A stretch of 64,000 nucleotides of DNA from an uncultured Clostridia bacterium. Its GTDB lineage: Bacteria; Bacillota; Clostridia; Oscillospirales; Acutalibacteraceae. The position numbers were made by a program, and so were the translations under genes. The first letter of the stretch is position 1, and each line of letters starts with the position of its first letter. The notes under the pieces were generated by a model. The model worked only from the letters and a program-made list of their open reading frames with translations. It was not told the DNA's origin and did not search any database. The stretch covers positions 94,794-158,793 of the forward strand of contig CALWUY010000066.1 of assembly GCA_944384855.1 (NCBI GenBank). The letters run 5' to 3'. Positions 36,407-45,901 of this stretch are shown one piece after another.

Positions 36407-36832
36407 TTAATCGACTACTTCCACACCCATACTTCTTGCGGTACCAGCTATCATACTCATTGCTGATTCTATACTTGCCGCATTAAGATCGGGCATTTTT
36501 GTTTCTGCAATCTTCTTTATCTGCTCTTTGGTAATTTTGGCAACCTTGTTTTTATTAGGTGTGCCCGAAGCACTCTCTATACCGCAAGCCTTCTTGATGA
36601 GAACGGCCGCAGGCGGAGTTTTGGTGACAAAACTGAATGAACGGTCTGCGTAAACGGTTATTACAACCGGAATAATGAGACCTGCATCATTTTTTGTCCT
36701 TTCATTAAACTCCTTTGTGAACGCCATAATATTGACGCCGTGCTGACCTAAAGCAGGACCTACCGGCGGTGCCGGTGTAGCCTTACCTGCAGGAATCTGC
36801 AGCTTGATATAACCTGTGATTTTCTGAGCCAT
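36407..36832 (-). CDS. rplK: 50S ribosomal protein L11
   Basis: The product has 141 residues, normal length. Signature stretches are [20 protein letters not shown] and the C-terminal RNA-binding domain ending [12 protein letters not shown]11 sits in the GTPase-associated centre and takes part in the stringent response. GGAGGTG precedes the ATG. It is coupled to rplA by a 53-base spacer and preceded by a structured leader. Confidence 0.98.
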   Translation of the reverse strand: MAQKITGYIKLQIPAGKATPAPPVGPALGQHGVNIMAFTKEFNERTKNDAGLIIPVVITVYADRSFSFVTKTPPAAVLIKKACGIESASGTPNKNKVAKITKEQIKKIAETKMPDLNAASIESAMSMIAGTARSMGVEVVD

Positions 36833-36852
36833 TTATTTGCACCTCCATTATT

Positions 36853-36930
36853 CGTGGTAACAGTACCTCACGGTACTTGGCGGAACGGTCATATTCCGTC
36901 CCTCCCACCGTGGCGTAAATTTTTTACGCC
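36853..36930 (-). promoter_or_regulatory. structured leader of rplK, possible L1 autoregulatory site
   Basis: Upstream of rplK the mRNA has GTGGGAGGG (36900-36908) that can pair through GTGG with CCAC in TTACCACG (36853-36860). Purine-rich internal bulges and an inner GTACCGTGAGGTAC hairpin lie between them. A second hairpin, GGCGTAAA/TTTACGCC, lies next to it. The layout recalls the L1-binding leader of L11 operons; this is by memory of the general pattern. Confidence 0.45.
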
Positions 36931-36967
36931 GGATTTCAATAAGCATTTCTGCATATTAACTAAACTT

Positions 36968-37498
36968 TTAATCGTCCGCAAGTGAAATCTGGTCTAACTC
37001 CAGTTCTACCGGGGTTTCTCTTCCGAACATCGAAAGAACTACGCATACACTGTTGTTCGCAGTATCCACTGTCTTAACCTTTCCTGCGTAGCCTTCAAGA
37101 GGACCGCTGATAATTTTAACATTATCGCCCTCACTGTAGCCTACCTCAACGCTGTGCTTCTCAACGCCTAACGCTACAACCTCTTCATCAGTAAGCGGAA
37201 CAGGCTTGGAGGCCGGTCCCACAAATCCGGTGCAGCCGCGTATATTTCTTACAACATACCAGCTGTCATCTGTTACGATCATTTTGATCATTACATAACC
37301 CGGGAAAATTTTGCGCTCTACCTCGCGCTTTTTATCGTCCTTAATCTCTGTGACGGTCTCGGTAGGAATTTTAATTTCCTGTATCAGATCCTGCATACCG
37401 CGGCTTTCAACCATTGTAGCAAGATCGCTGGCTACCTTGTTTTCATATCCTGAATAGGTATGTACCACATACCATTTCGCTTCTGTTGTATCAGACAT
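36968..37498 (-). CDS. nusG: transcription termination/antitermination factor NusG
   Basis: The product has 176 residues. The N-terminal NGN domain (KWYVVHTYSGYENKVASDL, then FPGYVMIKM and GCTGFVGP) is followed by the C-terminal KOW domain (EGDNVKIISGPLEGYAG). NusG binds RNA polymerase and couples it to Rho or the ribosome. It lies 16 bases after secE and ahead of rplK, the classical order. Confidence 0.98.
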   Translation of the reverse strand: MSDTTEAKWYVVHTYSGYENKVASDLATMVESRGMQDLIQEIKIPTETVTEIKDDKKREVERKIFPGYVMIKMIVTDDSWYVVRNIRGCTGFVGPASKPVPLTDEEVVALGVEKHSVEVGYSEGDNVKIISGPLEGYAGKVKTVDTANNSVCVVLSMFGRETPVELELDQISLADD

Positions 37499-37514
37499 GA
37501 TTTACCTCCGAAGC

Positions 37515-38210
37515 TTAACCTTCTATACCTAATACAAGATTAAGCAACTGACCCAGACCGAAGTCTATGACCCAAATCAATATACCTACTATCAGGCACA
37601 TGATAAGAACTATAACAGTATTCTTTACAACGTCCCTGGGGCCCGGCCATACGATCTTCTTGACTTCACTTTTGTAGTCTCTGAAAAACCGCGCAATCCT
37701 TTTCGGAATTGTGATTTTTTCACCGTTGGAAGCCTTAACCTCAAGATAATCGTCAATCAAAAGATATGCTATCGATAAGACAGTGAAAATGAATAATACC
37801 GCAACTATTACCCAAGGAATTGCTGTATGCGTAATCTCGGTTACATTTTCAAGCGGACGCTTGTCGATAAACTTCGTAGGATGTGAAGCCGCAATAACCA
37901 GCATATAAATTGCTGCTCCCAATCCGATAGCCGACGCTGCATAGCGAGCCTTTTTATATTTGATAGCCAAAAAGCTTGAAACCGCTCCTACAAGCGTAAG
38001 GAAAAAGCATACCAAGATATCTGCGGATCTCGCCATATCATAAGTGACACCGGCAATTTCCACCTTGCTTCCGAACGCCAGCTGCGCCGCTACAAAGGAA
38101 GCTTCGTTTCCGTTTGTAGTGATTGTCGCAAAACTTGTAAAGAAGAGCACAAGCGAAGCTAAACCGAAAACAATTGCTGCATAGCGGCAAATATTATTAA
38201 CAGCTTTCAT
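37515..38210 (-). CDS. secE: preprotein translocase subunit SecE with N-terminal membrane extension
   Basis: The product has 231 residues against about 60-75 for typical Gram-positive SecE. The last 60 or so residues are canonical: an amphipathic FRDYKSEVKKIVWPGPRDVV helix, then one transmembrane helix, the part that clamps SecY. The first 165 residues add four hydrophobic helices (about 8-28, 65-83, 89-107, 131-150) with no recognised family. The frame is continuous, and GGGAGG precedes the ATG at 38210 so the extension is translated. It is placed between rpmG and nusG as usual. The role of the extra domain is unknown. Confidence 0.9.
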   Translation of the reverse strand: MKAVNNICRYAAIVFGLASLVLFFTSFATITTNGNEASFVAAQLAFGSKVEIAGVTYDMARSADILVCFFLTLVGAVSSFLAIKYKKARYAASAIGLGAAIYMLVIAASHPTKFIDKRPLENVTEITHTAIPWVIVAVLFIFTVLSIAYLLIDDYLEVKASNGEKITIPKRIARFFRDYKSEVKKIVWPGPRDVVKNTVIVLIMCLIVGILIWVIDFGLGQLLNLVLGIEG

Positions 38211-38222
38211 TTGTTTACCTCC

Positions 38223-38372
38223 CTACTTAGTTTCCTTGTGTAGGGTGTGCTTTTTGCAGAACCTACAATACTTGTTCATTTCAAGCCTGTCCGGATCGTT
38301 TTTCTTGTTTTTCATCGTGTTGTAATTGCGCTGCTTACACTCGGTGCAAGCCAAAGTGATTTTAACTCTCAT
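38223..38372 (-). CDS. rpmG: 50S ribosomal protein L33
   Basis: The product has 49 residues, read from the minus strand from the ATG at 38372 to TAG at 38223. The zinc-ribbon form is present: CTEC near residue 9 and CRFC near residue 36. [17 protein letters not shown] is diagnostic. GGGAGGTG precedes the start. It is the first gene of the unit, 12 bases before secE. Too short for many ORF screens. Confidence 0.96.
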   Translation of the reverse strand: MRVKITLACTECKQRNYNTMKNKKNDPDRLEMNKYCRFCKKHTLHKETK

Positions 38373-38645
38373 AACGGCACCTCCCGCTTTACGGAAATAT
38401 TTTTTGCTTTTACTCTAACTGTCGTAAAAGTAAACGCCTCCCTCGTCCCAGGCAAGAATACCGCGCCGGTCCACTACATCTGGAAGCAAACCGAAAGCAC
38501 TGCACAATATATTCCTGACCCCGAGCATTACGGTTCTTATTGCAAAAAAAAAGAACCTCCAGAGGTGATAAAATTATACCACACATCACCTCTGAGGTCA
38601 AGTACTTTTTTTGCAAAACGCAATTTTTCAAAAATCCGGTCCGGA
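38373..38645 (-). other. rpmG leader and intergenic region
   Basis: A 190-base leader lies between the promoter at 38573-38601 and rpmG. It contains a small TTTTAC/GTAAAA stem near 38405-38430. No tRNA-Trp gene, often found ahead of secE, is visible. The GH95 gene ends at its right edge. Confidence 0.5.
38551..38601 (-). promoter_or_regulatory. overlapping terminator and promoter ahead of rpmG
   Basis: On the minus strand TTGACC, a 17-bp spacer and TATAAT form a strong promoter (38573-38601). A 10-bp inverted repeat, CAGAGGTGAT (38560-38569) and ATCACCTCTG (38585-38594), brackets the -10. A run of nine T follows shortly after, so for transcripts arriving from the GH95 gene the same DNA forms a Rho-independent terminator. 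Confidence 0.7.
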
Positions 38646-40985
38646 TTATGCCCTTATGAATCTTAGTGTATATTCTTTCGCTTTTTCTAAGTACACTTCT
38701 GTTTGCCTGCTTCCGCCTTCAAAAACATATTTGCCGCCGATAACCGCTTTCTTTCTTTGATCTTTTACATTTGAAAACATACATACGGTTCCGCCCGACT
38801 CATCCCATTCTATGCTGCAGCTTATGTTTCCTCTTGCCAGAATTCCAGATATCCTCCCGCTTTTCCATTTATCAGGCACGGCAGGCAGTATGAATACATC
38901 GTCATTCTGCGACTGCAGCAGCATTTCATTAACTGCTGCGCTGAATCCTATGTTCGCATCAATCTGAAACGGCGCCTCGCGTATATCCCCGCACATAACC
39001 GGTCCCATACGCCGCCAGTCATTATGAAGCGTAAAAAAGTTGTTGAGCACAGTCGTAGCCCCTATTGTTTCCAAAATCTTCAGAGAAGTATTCCCCTGCT
39101 CCATCCGTGCGAATACAGCCGCTAAGTTGACCATACTCCAGCTTGACATTTCTGACAGTCCTTTTGTCAGTCTCAGCACCGCCGCTTTTACAAATGCCTC
39201 AAAAAGCGGAGAATCTTTACCGATTTCACATCCGGGAAATACAGGATATATATGGCTTTGATGACGGTGTTCATAATTGTCCTCAAAAAAGACATCGTTC
39301 CATTCGCGCACGCTTCCGTCTGCGTTAATCGCATACGGCGGCAGTTTTGAAATCATTTTTTCCCATACTTCTGTTTTTTCTTTATACTGTCCGGTTATCC
39401 GGCACCCCGCAAGCAGATTGGTAAGCAGTTCCTTAACCGCCGCTATGTCCATACATGCATTCCTGGCAGTCTCCACTTCTCTGCCGTACTTGCGCTTTAT
39501 ATTCAACGGTGTGTTTTCAGGCGATACAGAAGGAGAAAACTCCAAATATCCGTTTTTATCCTCTCTCAGAAAATCTTCGTAGAACAAGGCTGCCTCATAC
39601 ATGAACGGCAGCGCATGCTCCCTGAGATATGCCTCATCACAGGTAAATCTGTAATAATCCCAGAAATGCTGCGATATCCATGCCGCCGCTGCGGTCCAAT
39701 TAATAATATGATTGCTTAATTCCTTTGCAATGCCCGATTCAGGTGTATTTACAGAACATATATAAATTCCCCTGCATCCGTAAAGCCTTCGGGCATTGAT
39801 TCTGAAATCCTCTATAAACCCTTCGGTGTAGTCCAGCGCCAGACGCAGAAACGAAGGCAGATTCCCGCTTAAAGACTGCCAGTATATCATCTGGAAATTT
39901 ATGTTATACATATAAAACGCCCACATCGCCGGATATGATCCTGACCAAAGCCCTGTGAGATGGCAGGGAAGCGTTCCGGAATCAGAAGTGGCGCATATAA
40001 ACAGATACCTGCCGTAAGAATACATTTTCTCGATAAATTCATCAGACGCGTTTCCGTCAAATGCTTCAAGCAAAAGTTCCTCGTTGGAAGTATCCTCATC
40101 TGTTTGAGAAAGAGAAAAATCCACCCCGCAAAACAGCCGTGAATGAATCGCAGTATGTTTTTCAAGCTCATCGTCATAGTCAAAACCTGCCGACAGCTCA
40201 TCTTTCAGCTCTTTGAAACATTCTTCCTTCTTGCCGCCCGTAAAAAGTTTTACCGCTGTCAGTATATATCCCGCGTCCGAAACCCTGATCTTACCGTCCG
40301 AGTCAGTCATGACTCCGTCGGTAAAAACTCTGCCTACGGCGCCGTATTCTCCGTTCGCTTTTTCATACACGGAATTACATCTGCTGCAAAAATACAGGTA
40401 ACTTCCCTCCGAAAACTTGTCGCTCGGATACTGACCCGCCGCTCCCGTAACTTCGTTATTATGGACGTCAAACGAAATATCGGCGCATATTTTTCCCTTT
40501 TCGCTCGACCTGTAAACGGTAAATACGGTATCTTCCGCTCTTGATACAAATACCGACCTTGTATATCCTACTCCTCCGGAAGTCCAGCTTACCGTAACTT
40601 CCGCTTTCTTCATATCTATTACCCGCCTGTAATCAGATACGGCAGACAATACTTCGGTATCAATATTAAGATCGCACAGCGGCAGCGGATATGCTATACC
40701 GCCTTTATATCCTCTGCGCTTAAGTTCATCCGAAAATACACGGTCAGCCTCCTCAATGCGGCGGCTTTCTATAAGCCTGCGGATTTCAGGCAGACAATAA
40801 CTTACATCAGGTAACTCTCCGCATGGATCGCCTTTCCAAAGCAGGCTGTGATTCAGAAGAATTTTTTCACGCGCGGCTCCTCCGTAAACCAAGGCTCCTA
40901 TTTTGCCGTTTCCGCAGGGCGCGCCTTCCCTCCACATTTCTCTGTGCCAGCTTGCAGGGTATCTCATTACAAGTTTACTTTTCAT
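38646..40985 (-). CDS. GH95 alpha-L-fucosidase, cytoplasmic
   Basis: The product has 779 residues and no signal peptide. N-terminal GNGKIGALVYGGAAREKILL and NHSLLWKGD are GH95 signatures. The (alpha/alpha)6 barrel carries NINFQMIYW (the Asn pair that activates water), SPSVSPENTPL (general-acid Glu) and QIDANIGFSAAVNEML (catalytic Asp). GH95 enzymes are inverting fucosidases acting on alpha-1,2-fucosyl glycans, or galactosidases in some cases. It lies 17 bases after uppP and is probably cotranscribed with it. A cytoplasmic fucosidase fits use of imported host or plant glycans, consistent with the mannosidases nearby. Confidence 0.92.
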   Translation of the reverse strand: MKSKLVMRYPASWHREMWREGAPCGNGKIGALVYGGAAREKILLNHSLLWKGDPCGELPDVSYCLPEIRRLIESRRIEEADRVFSDELKRRGYKGGIAYPLPLCDLNIDTEVLSAVSDYRRVIDMKKAEVTVSWTSGGVGYTRSVFVSRAEDTVFTVYRSSEKGKICADISFDVHNNEVTGAAGQYPSDKFSEGSYLYFCSRCNSVYEKANGEYGAVGRVFTDGVMTDSDGKIRVSDAGYILTAVKLFTGGKKEECFKELKDELSAGFDYDDELEKHTAIHSRLFCGVDFSLSQTDEDTSNEELLLEAFDGNASDEFIEKMYSYGRYLFICATSDSGTLPCHLTGLWSGSYPAMWAFYMYNINFQMIYWQSLSGNLPSFLRLALDYTEGFIEDFRINARRLYGCRGIYICSVNTPESGIAKELSNHIINWTAAAAWISQHFWDYYRFTCDEAYLREHALPFMYEAALFYEDFLREDKNGYLEFSPSVSPENTPLNIKRKYGREVETARNACMDIAAVKELLTNLLAGCRITGQYKEKTEVWEKMISKLPPYAINADGSVREWNDVFFEDNYEHRHQSHIYPVFPGCEIGKDSPLFEAFVKAAVLRLTKGLSEMSSWSMVNLAAVFARMEQGNTSLKILETIGATTVLNNFFTLHNDWRRMGPVMCGDIREAPFQIDANIGFSAAVNEMLLQSQNDDVFILPAVPDKWKSGRISGILARGNISCSIEWDESGGTVCMFSNVKDQRKKAVIGGKYVFEGGSRQTEVYLEKAKEYTLRFIRA

Positions 40986-41002
40986 AAATACCTCCCTGAT
41001 TT

Positions 41003-41806
41003 TTACATTCTGAATACAGCTATGCCTATAATTATTACTCCTATTACAATACGGTATATCGCAAATACCTTATAACTGCCTTTTTTGAGGAAATCCAAAA
41101 GAAATCTGATTACAAGCAGTCCCGATATAAAACTTGACAGTACACCGAATAAGAAAGACAAATTGAACTCAAAATCTCCCAGGCTTACAAGAGTGGCCGC
41201 CGCAACTATCGGCGCCGAAAGCAGAAAAGAAAACCTCGCCGCGCTTTCCCTGTCAAGTTTAAGCGCCCTGGCCGCTGTCATTGTGATACCGGAGCGGGAA
41301 ACACCCGGTACTGCTGCTGCAAGCGACTGTGAAACACCTATGAGCATTGCCTGTTTAAAGCTTACATCTTCAATCTGTACTTCGGCTTGTGCCTTTTTAT
41401 CCACTATGTAAAGCACTATACCCATAACTATCAGCGCAGCAGATATTATTATCATTTCAAGATTAATATTATCTCCTATTGCAAAGTCAACCGCTTTCTC
41501 AAATACAAGCGCCAGAATTCCGGCAGGAACAGATGCGATAACCAGATACCAAAAAAGCTTTCCCTCTATTGTCTTCTTTCTTTTTACGACTAATTTTATT
41601 CCTCCGCTTACCATATTGACCCAATCCTTAAAAAAATGAACCAAAATGGCAAAAAGTGTACCGATATGCAATGCCAAATCAAACGATTCGGTAATTTCCC
41701 ATTTGAAAACCCAAGGGAAAATATTTAAATGTGCCGAAGATGAAACCGGAAGAAATTCAGTTAATCCCTGTATAACCCCTAAAAACACCGACCTGAGAAT
41801 ATCCAA
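41003..41806 (-). CDS. uppP: undecaprenyl-diphosphatase (BacA/UppP)
   Basis: The product has 267 residues starting at TTG 41806 (MDILRSVFLGVIQGLTEF after initiation). A GTG at 41818 is possible but overlaps the GGGTG ribosome site. LTEFLPVSSSAH and PGVSRSGITMTAAR are the two signature active-site regions of this integral membrane enzyme. It dephosphorylates undecaprenyl pyrophosphate to recycle the wall lipid carrier. It has about eight membrane helices. A promoter overlaps the glgA terminator upstream. Confidence 0.95.
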   Translation of the reverse strand: MDILRSVFLGVIQGLTEFLPVSSSAHLNIFPWVFKWEITESFDLALHIGTLFAILVHFFKDWVNMVSGGIKLVVKRKKTIEGKLFWYLVIASVPAGILALVFEKAVDFAIGDNINLEMIIISAALIVMGIVLYIVDKKAQAEVQIEDVSFKQAMLIGVSQSLAAAVPGVSRSGITMTAARALKLDRESAARFSFLLSAPIVAAATLVSLGDFEFNLSFLFGVLSSFISGLLVIRFLLDFLKKGSYKVFAIYRIVIGVIIIGIAVFRM

Positions 41807-41979
41807 CAAAACAATCACCCTATGTCCGTAATAATAAAAAAAACTTAGAAAAGTTATAATGTCATTTCAAATGTAAAAATCAGCTGTATTGATTTTACTG
41901 TTCAGTCGTTATACCGGCATAACAGCGCAGCTTAAATATATCTGATACTTGCAGCGATATGCCGTCTTGCAGTGATAAC

Positions 41980-42019
41980 ATTATAAAAGGGTTACACTTT
42001 TTTTGCAACCCTTTTATAA
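41980..42019 (-). promoter_or_regulatory. glgA terminator overlapping uppP promoter
   Basis: A perfect 13-bp inverted repeat, TTATAAAAGGGTT and AACCCTTTTATAA, lies 16 bases after the glgA stop and can terminate it. Within the same DNA TTGCAA (42003-42008), a 17-bp spacer and TATAAT (41980-41985) make a minus-strand promoter for uppP. Confidence 0.65.
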
Positions 42020-42034
42020 AATAATTATACTATT

Positions 42035-43456
42035 TTATTTTCCTGTAATTTCTTTGTATAACTTTATATATGCGTTTGCAGATTTTGACCAGCTGTTATC
42101 ACAGCTCATGGCACGCTCTTTAAGCTTTTTCCATCCCTGTCTGTCAGAATATCCTGCGAGGGCCCTCCACACTGTGTTCTGCATGTCATGAGCGTTATAC
42201 GACTTGAAGGTAAAACCGTTTCCCACTCCGTCACCGCTGTCCGAAATGGTATCGTTAAGTCCTCCGGTTTCTCTCACAATAGGAATCGTTCCGTATCTCA
42301 AAGCTACCATCTGCGCCAGACCGCAGGGTTCGCTCTGACTCGGCATAAGAAATATATCCGCTCCCGCATAAATCCTGTGCGCCAGCTGGGGATTGAATCC
42401 CAACTTAAGTCCTACCTTATCAGGATACCTTAATGCCATGTCATGGAAAAATGTTTCAAATTCCCATTCCCCTGAACCTAATATGGTAAACTGAACATCC
42501 GCCTTTAAAAGTTCCTCAAAGACGCATTTTACAAGATCTATTCCTTTATGTTTTACTAAACGTGTCACTATCCCTATTACCGGCACATCCGGTCTCTGCG
42601 GCAATGAAAGTTCTTCCTGAAGCTTCTGCTTGTTATAATCTTTTCCTGATAAATCCGATACCGAATAATTCCTGTAAATCAGATTATCCGTTTCAGGATT
42701 GTATACATCGCAGTCTATCCCGTTTACTATTCCGGTAAGTTTATATGTGAATTGTTTTAAAATACTGTCAAGCCCGTACGAATAATACGGATCCAGGATT
42801 TCTTTTGCATAAGTAGGAGAAACAGTGGTAACCTTATCCGAACACTGAATAGCGCCTTTCATAAAGTTTATGCAGTTGTCATAATCAATCAGGCTTTCTT
42901 TTTCGGGCGGCAGCCCCAGTACGTCGCCTGTGAGCTCATACCCGTATTTTCCCTGATACTGTATATTATGAATGGTAAATACGGTTTTTATATTCCTGTA
43001 CGGATCGCTGTATTTATAAAAACAGTCAAGGTATACCGGAATAAGCGCCGTCTGCCAGTCATTGCAGTGTATTACATCCGGCACAAAGTTTATGTGAGGT
43101 ATAACTTCAAGCACTGCCCGAGAGAAAAACGCATAACGTTCTGCGTCATCATAATGACCGTACAGACCGTCCCGGTTAAAGTAATACTGGTTATCAATAA
43201 GGTAATATATCACCCCGTCCACATGAGCTTCAAATACACCGCAGTACTGCCTTCTCCACGCTACCGGAACCGTAATATTGCAGATAAATGTCATTTTATC
43301 CCTCATTTCCTGCGTTACGCAGGCATATAGAGGCATTATGACCCGGCAGCCTATAAATCTTTTTCTCAGCGCCTTAGGCAAAGCCCCGGCAACATCGGCA
43401 AGTCCTCCGGACATGGCAAACGGATATGCCTCGCTGGCGGCAAACAAAACTTTCAT
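42035..43456 (-). CDS. glgA: glycogen synthase (ADP-glucose, GT5)
   Basis: The product has 473 residues from the ATG at 43456 (AGGAGGAAG site). The N-terminal MKVLFAASEAYPFAMSGGLA is the GT5 donor loop; the usual KTGGL is MSGGL here, a change at the ADP-glucose phosphate-contact lysine position. C-terminal MPSQSEPCGLAQMVALRYG is the conserved glycosyltransferase Glu region. The enzyme elongates alpha-1,4-glucan from ADP-glucose. It is the last gene of the glycogen operon, 24 bases after glgD, with a terminator following. Confidence 0.95.
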   Translation of the reverse strand: MKVLFAASEAYPFAMSGGLADVAGALPKALRKRFIGCRVIMPLYACVTQEMRDKMTFICNITVPVAWRRQYCGVFEAHVDGVIYYLIDNQYYFNRDGLYGHYDDAERYAFFSRAVLEVIPHINFVPDVIHCNDWQTALIPVYLDCFYKYSDPYRNIKTVFTIHNIQYQGKYGYELTGDVLGLPPEKESLIDYDNCINFMKGAIQCSDKVTTVSPTYAKEILDPYYSYGLDSILKQFTYKLTGIVNGIDCDVYNPETDNLIYRNYSVSDLSGKDYNKQKLQEELSLPQRPDVPVIGIVTRLVKHKGIDLVKCVFEELLKADVQFTILGSGEWEFETFFHDMALRYPDKVGLKLGFNPQLAHRIYAGADIFLMPSQSEPCGLAQMVALRYGTIPIVRETGGLNDTISDSGDGVGNGFTFKSYNAHDMQNTVWRALAGYSDRQGWKKLKERAMSCDNSWSKSANAYIKLYKEITGK

Positions 43457-43479
43457 AACTTCCTCCTGTTTCACTCTGA

Positions 43480-44598
43480 TTATACTATCTCATTCTTTTT
43501 AATGAAAAAATGCTTTTGCTGTGTACCTTTAAGCACCATTCCTTTTCCCACAGCGGCATTCTTATCGGATACTACATAGTTAAGCTGAGCATCCGCTCCG
43601 ATAGATGTCTCCTGCATAAGTATGCAGTTTTCCACTGACGCGCCTCTTTCTATTTTTACTCCCCTGAACAAAATACTGTTTCTGACTGTACCCTCAATTA
43701 CGCATCCGTCAGCTATTATGCAGTTTTTTACCTCAGCCTTTGTACCGTACCTTGTAGGCATATCGTCGCGCGTCTTAGTATATATGGGACGGCTGCGGTT
43801 AAATAACTGTCTCCTCACATCCGCATCAAGCAAATCCATGCTTGCCTGATAATAACTGTCAGCGCTCTTAAGAAATGCGGCATATTCTTTATGCTCAAAA
43901 CCGATAACCTTAAACTGTCTCACCTTTTTTGCCAGGACATCTGCAAAGAAATCGGTCAGATCCTCCTCATAAGCCTTTTCAATAAGTTCCAGCAGCAAAT
44001 GCCGGTTTATTATTGTAACTCCCAGACCGTAAGCCGCTTGTTTGCCCACTGAAACATCAAAATCTATTCTGGTTACCTTATTGCACGAATCTAATGCGAG
44101 CACAAGATTATCTGTGCTCTCCGTGACCGCGGCGCTTTTTTTATATAACAGCGTTATATCGGCTTCCTGCGCAATATGTTCTTCTACCGCAGCCGAAATG
44201 TCAATATTTGCCAGGACATTTGTATGGCAAATTACAAAATACTCGCTTTGGCACCGGCTGATAAACTCTCTGATTCCGTAAAGCGCGTCCACCGTTCCGT
44301 TATATTTTTTTACCCCGCTGGTAAGGTAGGGAGGAAACAAATACAATCCTCCGTTTTTACGGTCAAGTTCCCAGTGCACACCGTTGCCTACATGATCCAT
44401 AAGCGAACGGTAATTCTCCTTTGTTATTATTCCGACTGTATTTATATCTGCATTCACCAGATTGGACAGTGCAAAATCTATCAAACGGTATCTCGCGCCG
44501 AACGGAACCGAAGCCATAGAACGCTTGGCTGTCAGCTTTTTTAAAAAGCTGTCACCTGAATTGGCGAAAACAATTCCCGCTACTGCTGATGCTCTCAT
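43480..44598 (-). CDS. glgD: glucose-1-phosphate adenylyltransferase subunit GlgD
   Basis: The product has 372 residues with a nucleotidyltransferase N-domain ([20 protein letters not shown], then [18 protein letters not shown]) and left-handed beta-helix C-domain ([19 protein letters not shown]). The catalytic signature is altered: no GGxGxRL loop, and [20 protein letters not shown] at the N-terminus. This fits the non-catalytic GlgD subunit of Firmicutes that pairs with GlgC. It overlaps glgC by 4 bases (ATGA), implying equal synthesis of both subunits. Confidence 0.95.
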   Translation of the reverse strand: MRASAVAGIVFANSGDSFLKKLTAKRSMASVPFGARYRLIDFALSNLVNADINTVGIITKENYRSLMDHVGNGVHWELDRKNGGLYLFPPYLTSGVKKYNGTVDALYGIREFISRCQSEYFVICHTNVLANIDISAAVEEHIAQEADITLLYKKSAAVTESTDNLVLALDSCNKVTRIDFDVSVGKQAAYGLGVTIINRHLLLELIEKAYEEDLTDFFADVLAKKVRQFKVIGFEHKEYAAFLKSADSYYQASMDLLDADVRRQLFNRSRPIYTKTRDDMPTRYGTKAEVKNCIIADGCVIEGTVRNSILFRGVKIERGASVENCILMQETSIGADAQLNYVVSDKNAAVGKGMVLKGTQQKHFFIKKNEIV

Positions 44599-45809
44599 AC
44601 TGTTTCTTCCTCCTTAATGCTTTCGGTTATCATCTTATTCGCGCTTATTTTCGCTTTTTTACCGATATTCAGATTGGCGCCTACAACCGTTATGCCCCAG
44701 CCTTCACTTCCTGTTACCGCAGGATCCGCACCTATGTCGGCATCCTCTTCCACCACAACATTTTCGGCTATTATGGAATATTTCACACTCGCTCCCTTTT
44801 TAATCACCGCTCCGGGCATAATAAGCGAGTATTCCACACTTGCTCCCTCTTCTATCAAAACATTTTCAAACAACACCGAATAATCTATACTTCCGTAAAT
44901 TTCGCATCCGTCTGTTATAAGAGAATTTTCCACATTTGCCTTGTCTGCTACATACTGCGGAGGCATTCCCGTATTCCTTGAATAAATACGCCAGTTTTTG
45001 TCCGATAAATCAAGGTTGATTTTCGGGTTAAGCAAATCCAGATTCGCATCCCACAGCGAATTCACCGTTCCCACATCCTTCCAGTAATCGTTGAAACGGT
45101 ATACTTTCAAAAGTTCCTTCGCGTTAAGCATGGCCGGTATAATATTTTTTCCGAAATCATTTGCAGAATCGGGATTTTTCTCGTCTTCGGTAAGATATTT
45201 TTTAAGTTTATCCCACTTGAAAACATATATTCCCATGGAAGCCAAATTGCTTTTGGGATGTTTCGGCTTTTCTTCAAACTCATAAATGGTGTCATTTTCG
45301 TCGGTATTCATAATTCCGAAACGCGTGGCCTCTTCCATAGACACTTCCAGTACCGATATGGTACATGCCGCGCCGGTTTCGATGTGGTTCTTTATCATCT
45401 TGGAATAATCCATTTTATAGATATGATCACCCGATAAAATCAGCACATTTTCAGGATTGTACCGCTCTATAAACTCTATATTCTGATAAATTGCGTTTGC
45501 GGTTCCTTTATACCAGCCTTCGCCGTCCTGTCCCTGATAAGGCGGGAGAATATGCACTCCTCCGCTTATACGGTCAAGATCCCACGGTTTTCCCGAACCT
45601 ATATAATCGTTAAGTTCCAAAGGTTTATACTGAGTAAGAATGCCTACCGTATCTATACCGGAATTTGCACAGTTTGAAAGCGGAAAATCTATAATACGGT
45701 ATTTGCCGCCGTAGGGTACGGCAGGCTTGGCAATTTTGCTGGTGAGAACCCCCAGTCTGCTGCCTTGTCCTCCCGCCAGCAGCATAGCCACACATTTTTT
45801 GTTTTTCAA
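44595..45809 (-). CDS. glgC: glucose-1-phosphate adenylyltransferase catalytic subunit
   Basis: The product has 404 residues starting at TTG 45809, with GGGAG 8 bases upstream; the frame extends 6 codons further to another TTG without a site. The N-terminal [17 protein letters not shown] and [19 protein letters not shown] are the pyrophosphorylase signature, [20 protein letters not shown] the substrate loop. A C-terminal beta-helix follows. It makes ADP-glucose for glycogen, normally the regulated step. It pairs with GlgD. Confidence 0.95.
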   Translation of the reverse strand: MKNKKCVAMLLAGGQGSRLGVLTSKIAKPAVPYGGKYRIIDFPLSNCANSGIDTVGILTQYKPLELNDYIGSGKPWDLDRISGGVHILPPYQGQDGEGWYKGTANAIYQNIEFIERYNPENVLILSGDHIYKMDYSKMIKNHIETGAACTISVLEVSMEEATRFGIMNTDENDTIYEFEEKPKHPKSNLASMGIYVFKWDKLKKYLTEDEKNPDSANDFGKNIIPAMLNAKELLKVYRFNDYWKDVGTVNSLWDANLDLLNPKINLDLSDKNWRIYSRNTGMPPQYVADKANVENSLITDGCEIYGSIDYSVLFENVLIEEGASVEYSLIMPGAVIKKGASVKYSIIAENVVVEEDADIGADPAVTGSEGWGITVVGANLNIGKKAKISANKMITESIKEEETV

Positions 45810-45901
45810 AAAAAACACTCCCGTCAATTTATTTTTACTCCGGACCGCCGTTTCATATATACAGACCTATACAGACCGGATTTTTGATGCGCTTTAATAT
45901 T

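Noticed and set aside
38373-38645. Possible tRNA-Trp gene ahead of rpmG-secE
   Set aside because: No acceptor or T-arm pattern could be folded; only a promoter, hairpins and a leader are present.
43480-45809. glgC and glgD as a recent duplication of one gene
   Set aside because: The two differ strongly in their catalytic loops and match the established GlgC/GlgD division in Firmicutes.
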